Shown here in pieces: positions 12,592-21,662 of a DNA stretch of 34,980 bases. Origin of the DNA: an uncultured Pelagibacteraceae bacterium (lineage in GTDB: Bacteria > Pseudomonadota > Alphaproteobacteria > Pelagibacterales > Pelagibacteraceae); the NCBI GenBank assembly GCA_902631135.1, contig CACOXL010000005.1, forward strand, positions 1 through 34,980, written 5' to 3'. The notes under the pieces are model-generated. The model was given only the letters and a program-made list of their open reading frames with translations, ran no database searches and was not told the DNA's origin. Made by a program: the position numbers and the translations under genes. Each line of letters begins with the position of its first letter. The stretch's first letter is position 1.

Positions 12592-14643
12592 ATGAGTAAT
12601 AAAAAAAATCATAATTATTTATTATCAGATTTAACAAAATTAAAAGGTGTTGGAAATAAAATTGCTAATCTTCTTAAAAAGAAAAAGGTTAATACTATCT
12701 TTGATTTACTATGGAAATTACCGAAATCTTATACAGATAGAAGTAAAACTTCTAATATTGAAGATTTGAAAATTGGAGAAGTACAAACTGTTAATATAAT
12801 TCCTTATAAATATAATTTTCCAAGAGTTAGAAATCTTCCTAATAGAGTTCTCTGTAAAGATGACACAGGTAATTTAGATTGTATATTTTTTAATAGTTAT
12901 GAGGGATACATTAAAAAAATTCTACCTATTGGCAAAAAGGTTGTGGTAAGTGGAAAAATAGGTTTTTTTAGAAACAAATATCAAATAACCAATCCAAAAT
13001 ATATTTCTGAGGACTCTTCTGTAATTAAAATTAAGCATAATCAATATTCATTGACTGAAGGAATAACTGAAAAATTATATAATAAAATTATTAAACAAAT
13101 AATTAAAGATCTTCCTAAATTAGATGAATGGCATAGCAAAGAAATATTAAAAAATTTTAATAATATATCATGGCATGATTCTATAAATAAACTTCATCAA
13201 CCAGAAAATGTAGGAAAATACAAATCCTCATTTTATGAAAGATTAGCTTTCGATGAAATTTTTTCATCTTATCTTGTTCACTCTGAAATAAGAAAAAAAA
13301 TTAAGAAAATAAAGAAAAATAAAAAATTATTTGATCTAGATAAACAAAAAGAATTAATTAAAAAATTAGACTTCAAATTAACAAAAGATCAAATGAAATC
13401 TTTAAACGAAGTAAATAAAGATCTAATCTCTAATCAAAAAATGTTCAGACTTCTTCAAGGAGATGTTGGTAGTGGAAAAACTATTGTTGCATTAATTGCG
13501 TCGATTAATGTAATAAATTCAGGTTTTCAAGTTGCAGTAATGGCGCCTACCGAAATATTAGCAAGACAACATTATTTATTAGCTAAAAAATTATTCAAAT
13601 CCTCAATTAGAATTGATCTTTTATCAAGCAAATCTGAATATAAAGATAAAAAAAGAATTTTAGATGAGCTTAATGAAAATAAAATTGATTTAATTTTCGG
13701 AACACATTCAATTTTTCAAAAAAAAGTTAAGTTCAAAAATCTAGGTTTAATTGTAATAGATGAACAACACAAATTTGGTGTTAATCAAAGAAAGAAACTA
13801 TCTGACAAAGGTGGGAACAATTGTGATGTATTATTAATGTCTGCAACCCCTATTCCAAGAACATTAACTATGACTATCTATGGGGATATGGACATTTCAA
13901 TAATAAGAGAAAAACCACAATCTCGTAAAGAAGTTAAAACTTACACAAAACTAGAAACTAAAATTGATGATGTAATCAAATTTATTAAAAAAGAAATAGA
14001 TATGGGCAATCAAGTTTTTTGGGTTTGTCCACTAATTGAAGAGTCAAAAAAAATTGATCATTCATCTGTTATAAAAAAATACAAATTTTTAAATGAAATT
14101 TTTCCAAATAAAGTTGGACTTCTTCATGGAAAAACAGATCAAATTGAAAAAGAGTTAATCTTAAATAATTTTTTAAATAAGAAATACGATATTTTGGTTT
14201 CAACAACTATCATCGAAGTTGGTATAGATTTTCCTAATGCAAATATAATAGTAATTGAAAATTCAAATAAATTTGGATTATCTCAATTACACCAATTAAG
14301 AGGAAGAGTTGGAAGAGGTCACAAACAGTCTACTTGTATATTGATGTTTAAATCATCTTTAACTGAAAATGCAAAAAAAAGATTGAGAATTTTAAAAAAA
14401 ACAAATGATGGATTTAAAATATCTGAAGAAGATATGAAAATAAGAGGATATGGAGATATTCTAGGTTTCAAACAAAGTGGTCTAAAAACATTTAAACTTG
14501 CAGATCCAATTTTGAATGAAAACTTATTTTTTATTGCCGAAAAAGAAATTAAAAGAATTGAAAATAGTGATGAGGATATAAGTAGATTTAGGACTTTAAT
14601 GAAATTATATGATCAAGCTGATATCATAAACGATATAGTTTAA
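12592..14643 (+). CDS. recG: ATP-dependent DNA helicase RecG
   Basis: The 683-residue protein has the wedge/OB domain at the N terminus (about 1-160, beginning with an LKGVGNKIANLL segment). The SF2 helicase core follows, with Walker A GDVGSGKT at 290-297, MAPTEILARQH at 317-327, the DEQH box at 390-393 and SATPIPRT. The second RecA lobe carries STTIIEVGIDFPNAN and QLRGRVGRG. The C-terminal TRG-like segment with GYGDILGFKQSGL is present. RecG regresses stalled forks and migrates Holliday junctions. Length is normal. Its stop codon overlaps that of the convergent DUF502 gene. Confidence 0.97.
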   Translation: MSNKKNHNYLLSDLTKLKGVGNKIANLLKKKKVNTIFDLLWKLPKSYTDRSKTSNIEDLKIGEVQTVNIIPYKYNFPRVRNLPNRVLCKDDTGNLDCIFFNSYEGYIKKILPIGKKVVVSGKIGFFRNKYQITNPKYISEDSSVIKIKHNQYSLTEGITEKLYNKIIKQIIKDLPKLDEWHSKEILKNFNNISWHDSINKLHQPENVGKYKSSFYERLAFDEIFSSYLVHSEIRKKIKKIKKNKKLFDLDKQKELIKKLDFKLTKDQMKSLNEVNKDLISNQKMFRLLQGDVGSGKTIVALIASINVINSGFQVAVMAPTEILARQHYLLAKKLFKSSIRIDLLSSKSEYKDKKRILDELNENKIDLIFGTHSIFQKKVKFKNLGLIVIDEQHKFGVNQRKKLSDKGGNNCDVLLMSATPIPRTLTMTIYGDMDISIIREKPQSRKEVKTYTKLETKIDDVIKFIKKEIDMGNQVFWVCPLIEESKKIDHSSVIKKYKFLNEIFPNKVGLLHGKTDQIEKELILNNFLNKKYDILVSTTIIEVGIDFPNANIIVIENSNKFGLSQLHQLRGRVGRGHKQSTCILMFKSSLTENAKKRLRILKKTNDGFKISEEDMKIRGYGDILGFKQSGLKTFKLADPILNENLFFIAEKEIKRIENSDEDISRFRTLMKLYDQADIINDIV

Positions 14644-15260
14644 TTTTTTCCCGCAGAAGTTCCTGCAGAAACAATAAATTTAGACGCTTCTTCGAAAGTC
14701 ATATCTAAATAAATCACATCCTCCATAGGAAACATTAACAAAAAGCCACTTGTAGGATTTGGAGTTGTTGGTACAAAAACATTAATTAATTTCTGATTTG
14801 TTTTTTTTGCCATTTCACCTTTGTTTTCTTTAGTAGCAAATCCTACGGCCCAAACACCTTTTCTAGGATATTCGATAAGAACAACACTTTTTTTATCATT
14901 ACTATCTTTATTTGAAAAAGTTTCAGTCATTTGTACAATAGCTGAATAAATTGTTCTCAAAACAGGAATTCTTTTAAACAAATCGTCAATTAATCTTAAA
15001 ATTCTTTTACCTAAAAAGGACAAAGACAAACCACCTACTATAGTAATGAAAACGACTGATATAATTATTTCAATACCAGGTATTGAATATGGAAGGTAAT
15101 TATTTGGATTTATATTTTCTGGTATTAATTTTGAAGATAAACCAATTAAAACTTTACTTAAATAAAGAGTAAATCCTATTGGTATTAGGACAACAACACC
15201 TGTTATAAAATAATTTCTTAAAATAAGAGTTATCGATCTTTTTTTTTTAATTTTAGTCAT
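14640..15260 (-). CDS. DUF502 family membrane protein
   Basis: The 206-residue protein matches the DUF502 family. It has a basic N terminus, a first membrane helix with the signature YFITGVVVLIPIGFTLYLSK, and a second helix IIISVVFITIVGGLSLSFLGKRI. A soluble C-terminal domain follows with RIPVLRTIYSAIVQ, VVLIEYPRKGVWAVGFATK, VFVPTTPNPTSGFLL and MTFEEASKFIVSAG. The function is unknown. It is often a neighbour of recG in Alphaproteobacteria. It converges with recG and the two stop codons share 4 bp. Confidence 0.92.
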   Translation of the reverse strand: MTKIKKKRSITLILRNYFITGVVVLIPIGFTLYLSKVLIGLSSKLIPENINPNNYLPYSIPGIEIIISVVFITIVGGLSLSFLGKRILRLIDDLFKRIPVLRTIYSAIVQMTETFSNKDSNDKKSVVLIEYPRKGVWAVGFATKENKGEMAKKTNQKLINVFVPTTPNPTSGFLLMFPMEDVIYLDMTFEEASKFIVSAGTSAGKN

Positions 15261-15280
15261 TTTTCAATTATACGTAGAGT

Positions 15281-15333
15281 AAATAACAAAAAATATTGCT
15301 ATAATAAAAAAGAATAACAGTATTTTGTTATTT
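15281..15333. repeat. Long AT-rich hairpin between divergent genes
   Basis: AAATAACAAAA (15281-15291) is the exact complement of TTTTGTTATTT (15323-15333). After a 2-nt bulge, pairing continues for 5 bp, one C-A mismatch and 3 more bp, leaving an 11-nt loop (15303-15313). It sits in the 111-bp divergent region between the DUF502 gene and the M48 peptidase gene, so it may be an operator dyad or a leader-RNA hairpin. Confidence 0.55.
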
Positions 15334-15371
15334 AGATTCATGTTAAATTATATTATCAATCTAAATCAAAA

Positions 15372-16199
15372 ATGAATAGAAGAAAATTCTTATCTTATGT
15401 TGGATGTGGGTGCTGTGGGTTTATTCTCAACTCATGCGCTACAGCCCCTATTACTGAGAGAAAACAGTTGAAAATAGTATCTGAACAAAAATTAAATGCC
15501 CAAGCAGCTAAAATTTATGAAAAAATTAAATCCAAAGAAAAGATGAGTAAAGATTTGAAAACTTTGAATGAAATTAAAGAGATTGGAAAAAAAATGGAAA
15601 ATTCAATAGGTGAATATTTTTATAAAGCAAATTTGAAAGATCCAACAGCTTATTTTAATTGGGAATATATACTTATTGAAAATAAAAAGATAAGAAATGC
15701 TTGGTGTATGCCAGGTGGAAAAATTGCTGTCTATACTGGTATCTTAGATGTTACAAAAAACACTAATGGTCTGTCTGCTGTAATGGGACATGAAATAGCT
15801 CATGCAGTAGCAAAACATTCTGTTGAACGAGCAAGTCGAAGTGTCTTACTTAAATCTGGAACTCAAATTGTTGATATTTTAAGTGGTGGAAAATTATCAC
15901 AAATCAATAGAACTACAGGCATGGACACAGTTGGTTTATTGTCTCAACTAGGAATCATGAATCCTTTTAACAGAAAACAAGAAAGTGAAGCTGATTATTT
16001 AGGTATGATTTTTTCCTCATTATCAGGTTACGATATTAGGGAAACTCCTAAAATATGGGAAAGAATGAAAATTCTTAACAAAGGTAAATCTCCTCCAGAA
16101 TTTATGAGCACTCATCCCTCTGCTGAAAATAGAATTAGAAAAATTAATGAATGGACCAATGAAATAATAATGAAATATCCACCAATTAAAATCTCATAG
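15372..16199 (+). CDS. M48 family metallopeptidase, Tat-type lipoprotein
   Basis: The 275-residue product begins with a twin-arginine motif, NRRKFLSYV, then a Cys-rich hydrophobic stretch and a lipobox-like ILNSC (Cys22). It is therefore probably exported by the Tat route and lipidated. The peptidase domain has HEIAH at 140-144 (two zinc ligands and the catalytic Glu) and the third ligand Glu206 in ESEADYLG. A MSTHPSAENRI segment near residue 242 is typical of the YcaL/LoiP/BepA group. Such peptidases degrade misassembled outer-membrane proteins. The tatABC genes lie at 29212-30390. Export route is inference. Confidence 0.92.
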   Translation: MNRRKFLSYVGCGCCGFILNSCATAPITERKQLKIVSEQKLNAQAAKIYEKIKSKEKMSKDLKTLNEIKEIGKKMENSIGEYFYKANLKDPTAYFNWEYILIENKKIRNAWCMPGGKIAVYTGILDVTKNTNGLSAVMGHEIAHAVAKHSVERASRSVLLKSGTQIVDILSGGKLSQINRTTGMDTVGLLSQLGIMNPFNRKQESEADYLGMIFSSLSGYDIRETPKIWERMKILNKGKSPPEFMSTHPSAENRIRKINEWTNEIIMKYPPIKIS

Positions 16200-16206
16200 A
16201 TAATAA

Positions 16207-16282
<76 letters not shown>

Positions 16283-16298
16283 AATTCAATATTGAATT
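16283..16298. repeat. Perfect 16-bp palindrome next to tRNA-Lys
   Basis: AATTCAATATTGAATT is its own reverse complement and directly precedes the 5' end of the tRNA in its transcript leader. It may be a processing hairpin or a protein-binding dyad; chance is possible given the base composition. Confidence 0.4.
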
Positions 16299-16304
16299 TG
16301 ATTG

Positions 16305-16332
16305 TGTATACAGAATTATTTAAATATTTCAA
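16305..16332 (-). promoter_or_regulatory. Promoter of tRNA-Lys
   Basis: On the minus strand TTGAAA (16332-16327) and TATACA (16310-16305) are separated by 16 bp. Transcription would begin near 16298, giving a leader of about 15 nt before the tRNA. Confidence 0.6.
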
Positions 16333-16363
16333 ATAGGAATTAGTGAGACAAATAGTTTATTCT

Positions 16364-17476
16364 TTACAACTTATCTATGTATTTGTCATGAAAATCGTCA
16401 AAAGTACCATTCTCAATATTAGTTCTTATTGCCAACATTAGTTCTTGATAAAAATTTATATTGTGAAGAGTAAGCAACATTGATCCTAAAATTTCATTTG
16501 TATTAAATAAGTGATTTAAATAATTTTTTGAATATTCATTTAAATCTAAATTTATACAATTTTTATCTAAAGGGCTGTTGTCATCTTGATATTTACTATT
16601 TCTGATATTAACTCTCCCCTCCCAAGTAAAAGCAAGCCCTGTTCTACCTGATCTTGTTGGTAAAACACAATCAAACATATCTATACCCCTTTTCACTGCA
16701 CCTAAAATATCGGCAGGAGTTCCCACGCCCATTAAATAATGAGGTTTTTCTACTGGTAAAGCTTCTTTAATTTCATCCAAAACAGTAAACATTTCTGATT
16801 GTTTTTCACCTACAGCCAAACCACCAACTGCATATCCATCAAAATCCATATTAATCAATTCTTTAAGTGATTTTATTCTTAAGTTATTAAATAATCCTCC
16901 TTGAACAATACCAAATAAAGCCTTATGAGGATTTTTACCAAAAGCTTTTTTTGATCTTTCTGCCCAGTGTAAAGATAGTTCCATCGATTTATTAATTAAA
17001 TCAAAATCATTAGAATTTTTAGGACATTCATCCATTATCATTACAATATCAGAATTCAAACCTAATTGTATTCTCATACTTTCTTCAGGACTAAGAATAA
17101 ATTTTTTACCATCAATATGAGAATTAAAGATTGCACCTTTTCTTCGATCTATTTTTCTTAATTTTGAAAGTGACATAACCTGAAATCCACCGGAGTCAGT
17201 AAGAATTGGTAAGCTACAATTCATAAATTCATGTAAGCCACCAGCTTTTTGAATTCTTTCTACACCAGGACGAATCATTAAATGATAAGTATTAGATAAA
17301 ATTATTTCAGAGCCAGTTTTTTTAATATCTTCTATTCTACAAGCCTTTACTGTAGCTTGAGTTCCAACAGGCATAAAAGCAGGTGTTTCAATATTTCCTC
17401 TGCTAGTTTCAATTCGTCCACGTCTTGCATGCTTGTCATTTTTTAAAAGTTTAAAGGCAAATTTTTTTAATGCCAT
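16364..17476 (-). CDS. tgt: tRNA-guanine transglycosylase (queuine tRNA-ribosyltransferase)
   Basis: The 370-residue enzyme exchanges guanine 34 of GUN-anticodon tRNAs for preQ1. Asp94 in LTDSGGFQVMS is the general acid/base. GIVQGG (189-194) and GGLAVGE (218-224) form the substrate pocket, and Asp269 in FDCVLPTRSGR aligns with the catalytic nucleophile (Asp280 in Zymomonas mobilis). The zinc site is abnormal: the family's CxCxxC...H appears as Cys307, Asn309, Leu312 and His338, so two of four ligands are lost. The rest, including YSKNYLNHLF and NEILGSMLLTLHN, aligns without gaps. It ends the ssb-gyrA-coaD-ppi-tgt group, 8 bp after the ppi stop. Confidence 0.95.
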   Translation of the reverse strand: MALKKFAFKLLKNDKHARRGRIETSRGNIETPAFMPVGTQATVKACRIEDIKKTGSEIILSNTYHLMIRPGVERIQKAGGLHEFMNCSLPILTDSGGFQVMSLSKLRKIDRRKGAIFNSHIDGKKFILSPEESMRIQLGLNSDIVMIMDECPKNSNDFDLINKSMELSLHWAERSKKAFGKNPHKALFGIVQGGLFNNLRIKSLKELINMDFDGYAVGGLAVGEKQSEMFTVLDEIKEALPVEKPHYLMGVGTPADILGAVKRGIDMFDCVLPTRSGRTGLAFTWEGRVNIRNSKYQDDNSPLDKNCINLDLNEYSKNYLNHLFNTNEILGSMLLTLHNINFYQELMLAIRTNIENGTFDDFHDKYIDKL

Positions 17477-17484
17477 TTAAAAAT

Positions 17485-18045
17485 CTACAATGATTTAAAA
17501 CTTATTATCTTATCTGGATCCGAAACAGCACCATTATTGTTTTCATCACCTCTTTTTATTTTGTCTACAAATTCCATTCCAGAAATTACTTTTCCAAATA
17601 CGGTGTATTGTCTATCTAAGAATGGGGCTGGTTTAAAACAAATAAAAAATTGACTATTGGCACTATTTGGATCCGATGATCTTGCCATTGAAAGTGTTCC
17701 CCTATCATGAGGAGTACTGTTGAATTCTTGTTTTAAATCAGGTAAATCGGATCCCCCCATTCCTGCCATTCTTAAATTAAATTCATTTGAATCTGATTTA
17801 CCAAACTTAACATCACCAGTTTGTGCCATAAATCCATCGATTACTCTATGAAAAACTACATTGTCATATTTTCCGGCGTTAGCTAAATCTTTAATTCTTT
17901 TTACATGATTTGGTGCAACGTCCTCAAATAACTCTATTTTAACATCTCCATCTTTCAATTTTAAGATCATAATATTCTCCTCTGATACAGTTGGGTTAGT
18001 AATTAAAAAAAATAAAAATAAAAACTTTAATATAATTCTATTCAT
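17485..18045 (-). CDS. Peptidyl-prolyl cis-trans isomerase, cyclophilin type, exported
   Basis: The 186-residue protein has an N-terminal signal peptide (hydrophobic to about residue 20) followed by a bacterial cyclophilin domain. Conserved parts are VFHRVIDGFMAQTGD, with the catalytic Arg and Phe, and the GTLSMARSSDPNSANSQFFI segment. FLDRQYTVFGKVISGMEFVDKI follows. It catalyses proline isomerisation, probably in the periplasm. It overlaps coaD by 8 bp and precedes tgt. The coaD-ppi-tgt order is common in Alphaproteobacteria. Confidence 0.95.
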   Translation of the reverse strand: MNRIILKFLFLFFLITNPTVSEENIMILKLKDGDVKIELFEDVAPNHVKRIKDLANAGKYDNVVFHRVIDGFMAQTGDVKFGKSDSNEFNLRMAGMGGSDLPDLKQEFNSTPHDRGTLSMARSSDPNSANSQFFICFKPAPFLDRQYTVFGKVISGMEFVDKIKRGDENNNGAVSDPDKIISFKSL

Positions 18046-18532
18046 ATTTTTTTTTAAGTAGTTTTATAGTATTTTTTGTTGTAAATTTTTTTATATCACC
18101 TTTCAATTTTACAATTTCTTTAACAAATCTTGATGAAATAATTTGATTTTCAATATCTGACATTAAAAAAATAGTTTCTATACTATTATTCAATTTTCGA
18201 TTCATTCCTGCTAATTGAAATTCATATTCAAAATCTGAGACAGCTCTTAAACCCCTTAATATAAAGTTTGATTTATACTTTTTGCACAAATCTGTTGTAA
18301 GAGATGAAAAAGAAATTACTTGAATTTTTTTTCGATCTAATTTTAAATCAAAAAATAAAGCTTTTTTTACAATTTCTATTCTTTCATCTGAATCAAATAA
18401 ATAATTCTTATTGTCTACATTTGATACAGCTACAATAATTTTATCAAATAATCTAAGACCTTTTTTAATTACATCTATATGTCCAAATGTTATTGGATCA
18501 AATGTTCCAGGATAAATAGCAGCTCTATTCAT
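18038..18532 (-). CDS. coaD: Phosphopantetheine adenylyltransferase
   Basis: The 164-residue enzyme makes dephospho-CoA from phosphopantetheine and ATP, the fourth step of CoA synthesis. It shows the nucleotidyltransferase signature YPGTFDPITFGHID with the (T/H)xGH motif, then LRGLRAVSDFEYEFQLAGMNR. The ISSRFVKEIVKLKGD segment matches the ISSTxVRE motif. Length is standard. Its first base overlaps the last base of the gyrA stop codon, so translation is probably coupled. Confidence 0.97.
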   Translation of the reverse strand: MNRAAIYPGTFDPITFGHIDVIKKGLRLFDKIIVAVSNVDNKNYLFDSDERIEIVKKALFFDLKLDRKKIQVISFSSLTTDLCKKYKSNFILRGLRAVSDFEYEFQLAGMNRKLNNSIETIFLMSDIENQIISSRFVKEIVKLKGDIKKFTTKNTIKLLKKKYE

Positions 18533-21111
18533 TATACCAAGTTATCATCAATTTTATCGGCTGTAACAACTTTTTCTTCACCAGATAATTTTATGATTCT
18601 AACTCCCTGGGTATTTCTGCCAGCTGTTCTTATTTCTTTAACAGCAACACGAATAACCCTTCCTTTATTAGTTGATATCAATATTTCATCACCATCAAAT
18701 ACTGGAAATGATGATGAAATATTTCCATTTCTAGGTGAATTAATTATTCCTATAATCCCCTTACCCCCACGATTAGTAACTCTATAATCTGTGTGAGGTG
18801 TTTTTTTTCCAAAACCGTTTTCAGTAATTGATAAAATAAACTTTTCTTTTGCTTTTAGCTCAGACTTTTCATCTTTTGTTTTTGTTCCATTTTTAATACT
18901 TTTATCTTTATCTATTATTGATAATGATACTATTTGGTCATTTGGAGCCAAAACCAACCCTTTAATTCCTTTGGATGATCTGCCTTTAAAAATTCTTAGT
19001 TTCTTTGACTCAAATCTAATACATTTACCAAATTTAGTACTTAATATGATGTCTTGATCATCTTTACAGATTTTAACACCAACAATTTTATCATTATTAT
19101 CTAGCTTCATGGCTATTTTACCGGCTGCATTTATAGATGAAAAATCCTCTAAACTATTTTTTCTTATTTTCCCTTGGGCAGTAGCAAATACAATTTGATA
19201 ATTTTTTAGATCTGACTCATCTTCTGGAAAAGGCATTATAGAACTAATTGATTGATGATTTTTTAAAGGTAAAATATTAAATAAAGATTTACCTTTTGAA
19301 GCTGACGAACCTTCTGGAATTTTCCAAGCTTTAATTCTATAAACCAAACCTTCTGTTGAAAAAAATAAAACTGATGTATGTGTATTAACAGATAATGTTT
19401 GTACTACTGAATCTTCATTTCTAGTTGTAATACCAGTTTTTCCTTTTCCACCTCTTTTTTGAGTCTTAACCGTATTTAATGAGCCTCTTTTAATATACCC
19501 TTGTAAAGTAACAGTTATTAATACAGATTGTTTTTGTATAGTTTCTTCAATATCATAATTTAATACAGCATCAATTATTTTTGTTCGTCTTGGTATAGAA
19601 TATTTGTCTTTTATATTTTTAAGTTCTTCACTAATTACTTTAAACAATTCTTTTTTAGATGAAATTATTTTTTTATATTTAGTAATTAATTCAGCAAGCT
19701 TTTTAATTTCAGACTCAATTTCATTAATACCTAATGCAGTAAGTTTTTGTAATCTTAATTCTAAAATTGCATTAACTTGTGGTTCTGATAATAAATAAGA
19801 TCCTTTGGTCTTTTTACTTTCAATTAAAGAAATCATTTTATTTGATTTGTTCACTTTCCATTTTGTTTTTAAAATAGATTTTTTTGCTTCTTCTGGAGTT
19901 TTGGATCCTCTTATGATTTTGATAATCTTATCTAAATTTTCAACTGATACTGATAAACCTATTAATATATGTGCTCGTTCTTCAGCTTTTTGTAATTCGT
20001 ATTTTGTTTTTTTTATAACGACATCTTCTCTAAAACTTAAAAAATTAGATAAAAATTCTTTTAAATTACAAGTTTGAGGTTTGCCATCAACAATTGCAAG
20101 TGTATTAAATCCAAATGAACTTTCTATTTGTGTATTTTTATATAATTGTCTTTTAACAGTTTCTGGTTCAACACCACTTCTTAGATCAATAGAAACTCTA
20201 ATACCTTCTCTATTAGACTCATCTCGAATGTCTCTAATACCTTCTATTTTTTTTTCTCTGACTAATTGAGCTATCTTCTCATTTAAAACTGATTTATTCA
20301 CTTGATAAGGAATAGATGTTATAACAAGTCTTTCTCTATTATTTTTTAAACTCTCTATAGAAATTTCACCTCTTATTTTAAAAGATCCTCTTCCTTTATT
20401 GTATCCTTGTTTGATTATATCTTTACCAATTATAACACCACCAGTTGGAAAATCAGGTCCTGGTATATGTTTCATTAAATCTTTAATTTTTATATCTTTA
20501 TTGTTAATTAAAGCTAAAGTTCCATCTATAACTTCACCTAAATTATGTGGAGGAATACTTGTAGCCATACCAACAGCTATTCCGCCAGCACCGTTAACTA
20601 ACAAATTTGGGAATTGAGCAGGTAAAACCGTTGGTTCTTTTTCTGTTTCATCATAATTACTTTTAAATGAAATGGTGTTTTTTTCGATATCATCAATTAA
20701 GAATTGAGAAACTTTAGATAATCTTGTCTCAGTATATCTCATTGCCGCAGCTGGATCACCGTCTATTGAGCCAAAATTACCTTGACCATCAATAAGAGGT
20801 AAACTCATTGAAAAGTCTTGAACCATTCTAACTAGAGCATCATAAACTGATTGATCTCCATGAGGGTGGTATTTACCTATTACATCTCCTACTATTCTTG
20901 CTGATTTTCTATATTGTTTAGACCAATCATATCCACCTTTGTACATAGCATATAAGATTCTTCTATGAACTGGTTTAAGTCCATCTCTTACATCCGGAAG
21001 TGCTCTGCTTACAATAACACTCATTGCATAAGAGAGATAAGAGGAACTCATCTCCTCATGCATAGATATTAACTTAATATTTTTATCTTTAGAAATTTCA
21101 GTTTTTTGCAT
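18532..21111 (-). CDS. gyrA: DNA gyrase subunit A
   Basis: The 859-residue protein carries the breakage-reunion domain with catalytic Tyr126 in [11 protein letters not shown] and a six-blade C-terminal domain. The domain start is marked by the GyrA box [18 protein letters not shown] is a later degenerate repeat. With GyrB it introduces negative supercoils. In the quinolone-resistance region the residue at the E. coli Ser83 position is Gln87 ([12 protein letters not shown]), while Asp87 of E. coli is kept as Asp91. Length is normal. It starts 5 bp after the ssb stop and overlaps coaD by one base. Confidence 0.98.
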   Translation of the reverse strand: MQKTEISKDKNIKLISMHEEMSSSYLSYAMSVIVSRALPDVRDGLKPVHRRILYAMYKGGYDWSKQYRKSARIVGDVIGKYHPHGDQSVYDALVRMVQDFSMSLPLIDGQGNFGSIDGDPAAAMRYTETRLSKVSQFLIDDIEKNTISFKSNYDETEKEPTVLPAQFPNLLVNGAGGIAVGMATSIPPHNLGEVIDGTLALINNKDIKIKDLMKHIPGPDFPTGGVIIGKDIIKQGYNKGRGSFKIRGEISIESLKNNRERLVITSIPYQVNKSVLNEKIAQLVREKKIEGIRDIRDESNREGIRVSIDLRSGVEPETVKRQLYKNTQIESSFGFNTLAIVDGKPQTCNLKEFLSNFLSFREDVVIKKTKYELQKAEERAHILIGLSVSVENLDKIIKIIRGSKTPEEAKKSILKTKWKVNKSNKMISLIESKKTKGSYLLSEPQVNAILELRLQKLTALGINEIESEIKKLAELITKYKKIISSKKELFKVISEELKNIKDKYSIPRRTKIIDAVLNYDIEETIQKQSVLITVTLQGYIKRGSLNTVKTQKRGGKGKTGITTRNEDSVVQTLSVNTHTSVLFFSTEGLVYRIKAWKIPEGSSASKGKSLFNILPLKNHQSISSIMPFPEDESDLKNYQIVFATAQGKIRKNSLEDFSSINAAGKIAMKLDNNDKIVGVKICKDDQDIILSTKFGKCIRFESKKLRIFKGRSSKGIKGLVLAPNDQIVSLSIIDKDKSIKNGTKTKDEKSELKAKEKFILSITENGFGKKTPHTDYRVTNRGGKGIIGIINSPRNGNISSSFPVFDGDEILISTNKGRVIRVAVKEIRTAGRNTQGVRIIKLSGEEKVVTADKIDDNLV

Positions 21112-21116
21112 AATGA

Positions 21117-21572
21117 TTAAAATGGAATTTCATCATCCATATCATTTGATATTTGAGACATATCATCTGAATTATTTGAGGTTTGTGAATTGTCGTTTGC
21201 TATACCACCTCCAGAATTACCTCCACCAAGCATAGTTAAAGAAGAATTATAACCTTGGATGACTATTTCTGTAGAATATTTATCTTGTCCAGATTGTTCA
21301 TCTTTCCACTTTCTTGTGGTCAACTGTCCCTCAACATAAATTTGAGCTCCTTTTTTAAGGTATTGTTTTACAACATTTACTAAACCCTCATTAAATACAA
21401 CTATACGGTGCCATTCAGTTTTTTCTTTTTTTTCACCAGTATTTTTGTCTTTCCAGGATTGACTAGTAGCTAGACTAATTCTTGCTACACTCTTTCCATT
21501 AACCATTTGTTTGATCTCTGGATCTGCGCCCAAACGACCAATTAAAAGTACTTTATTTAAACTTCCAGCCAT
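21117..21572 (-). CDS. ssb: Single-stranded DNA-binding protein
   Basis: The 151-residue protein has an N-terminal OB fold opening with [16 protein letters not shown] and including [12 protein letters not shown] Gly/Asn/Ser-rich linker follows, then the acidic protein-interaction tip DDEIPF. It coats single-stranded DNA and recruits repair and replication partners. Length is usual. It heads the ssb-gyrA-coaD-ppi-tgt run and diverges from uvrA, an arrangement seen in many Proteobacteria. No alphaproteobacterial LexA box (GTTC-N7-GTTC) is visible in the 90 bp between them. Confidence 0.97.
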   Translation of the reverse strand: MAGSLNKVLLIGRLGADPEIKQMVNGKSVARISLATSQSWKDKNTGEKKEKTEWHRIVVFNEGLVNVVKQYLKKGAQIYVEGQLTTRKWKDEQSGQDKYSTEIVIQGYNSSLTMLGGGNSGGGIANDNSQTSNNSDDMSQISNDMDDEIPF

Positions 21573-21585
21573 AATATTTTACTAT

Positions 21586-21614
21586 TTGTTAAATTAATTA
21601 ATTAGAATTATATC
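21586..21614 (+). promoter_or_regulatory. Candidate uvrA promoter
   Basis: TTGTTA (21586-21591) and TATATC (21609-21614) are separated by 17 bp; each matches consensus at 4 of 6 bases. A start near 21621 would leave a leader of about 42 nt. It overlaps the opposite-strand ssb -10. Confidence 0.35.
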
Positions 21615-21615
21615 A
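21607..21615 (-). promoter_or_regulatory. Extended -10 promoter for the ssb-gyrA group
   Basis: On the minus strand TGATATAAT reads as an extended -10 (TG-n-TATAAT, 21615-21607). The -35 region (TTAATA) is weak. Transcription would begin near 21600, about 28 nt upstream of the ssb ATG. Confidence 0.5.
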
Positions 21616-21662
21616 CAATTTACTCTGAATATTAATTTTATTGAGCCAAAGCAACAAAAATT

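Noticed and set aside
20399..20617. Plus-strand ORFs inside gyrA, secD and other minus-strand genes
   Set aside because: They are reverse-frame shadows of well-supported genes with unnatural compositions.
21573..21662. SOS (LexA) box between ssb and uvrA
   Set aside because: No GTTC-N7-GTTC or CTGT-N8-ACAG pattern is present.
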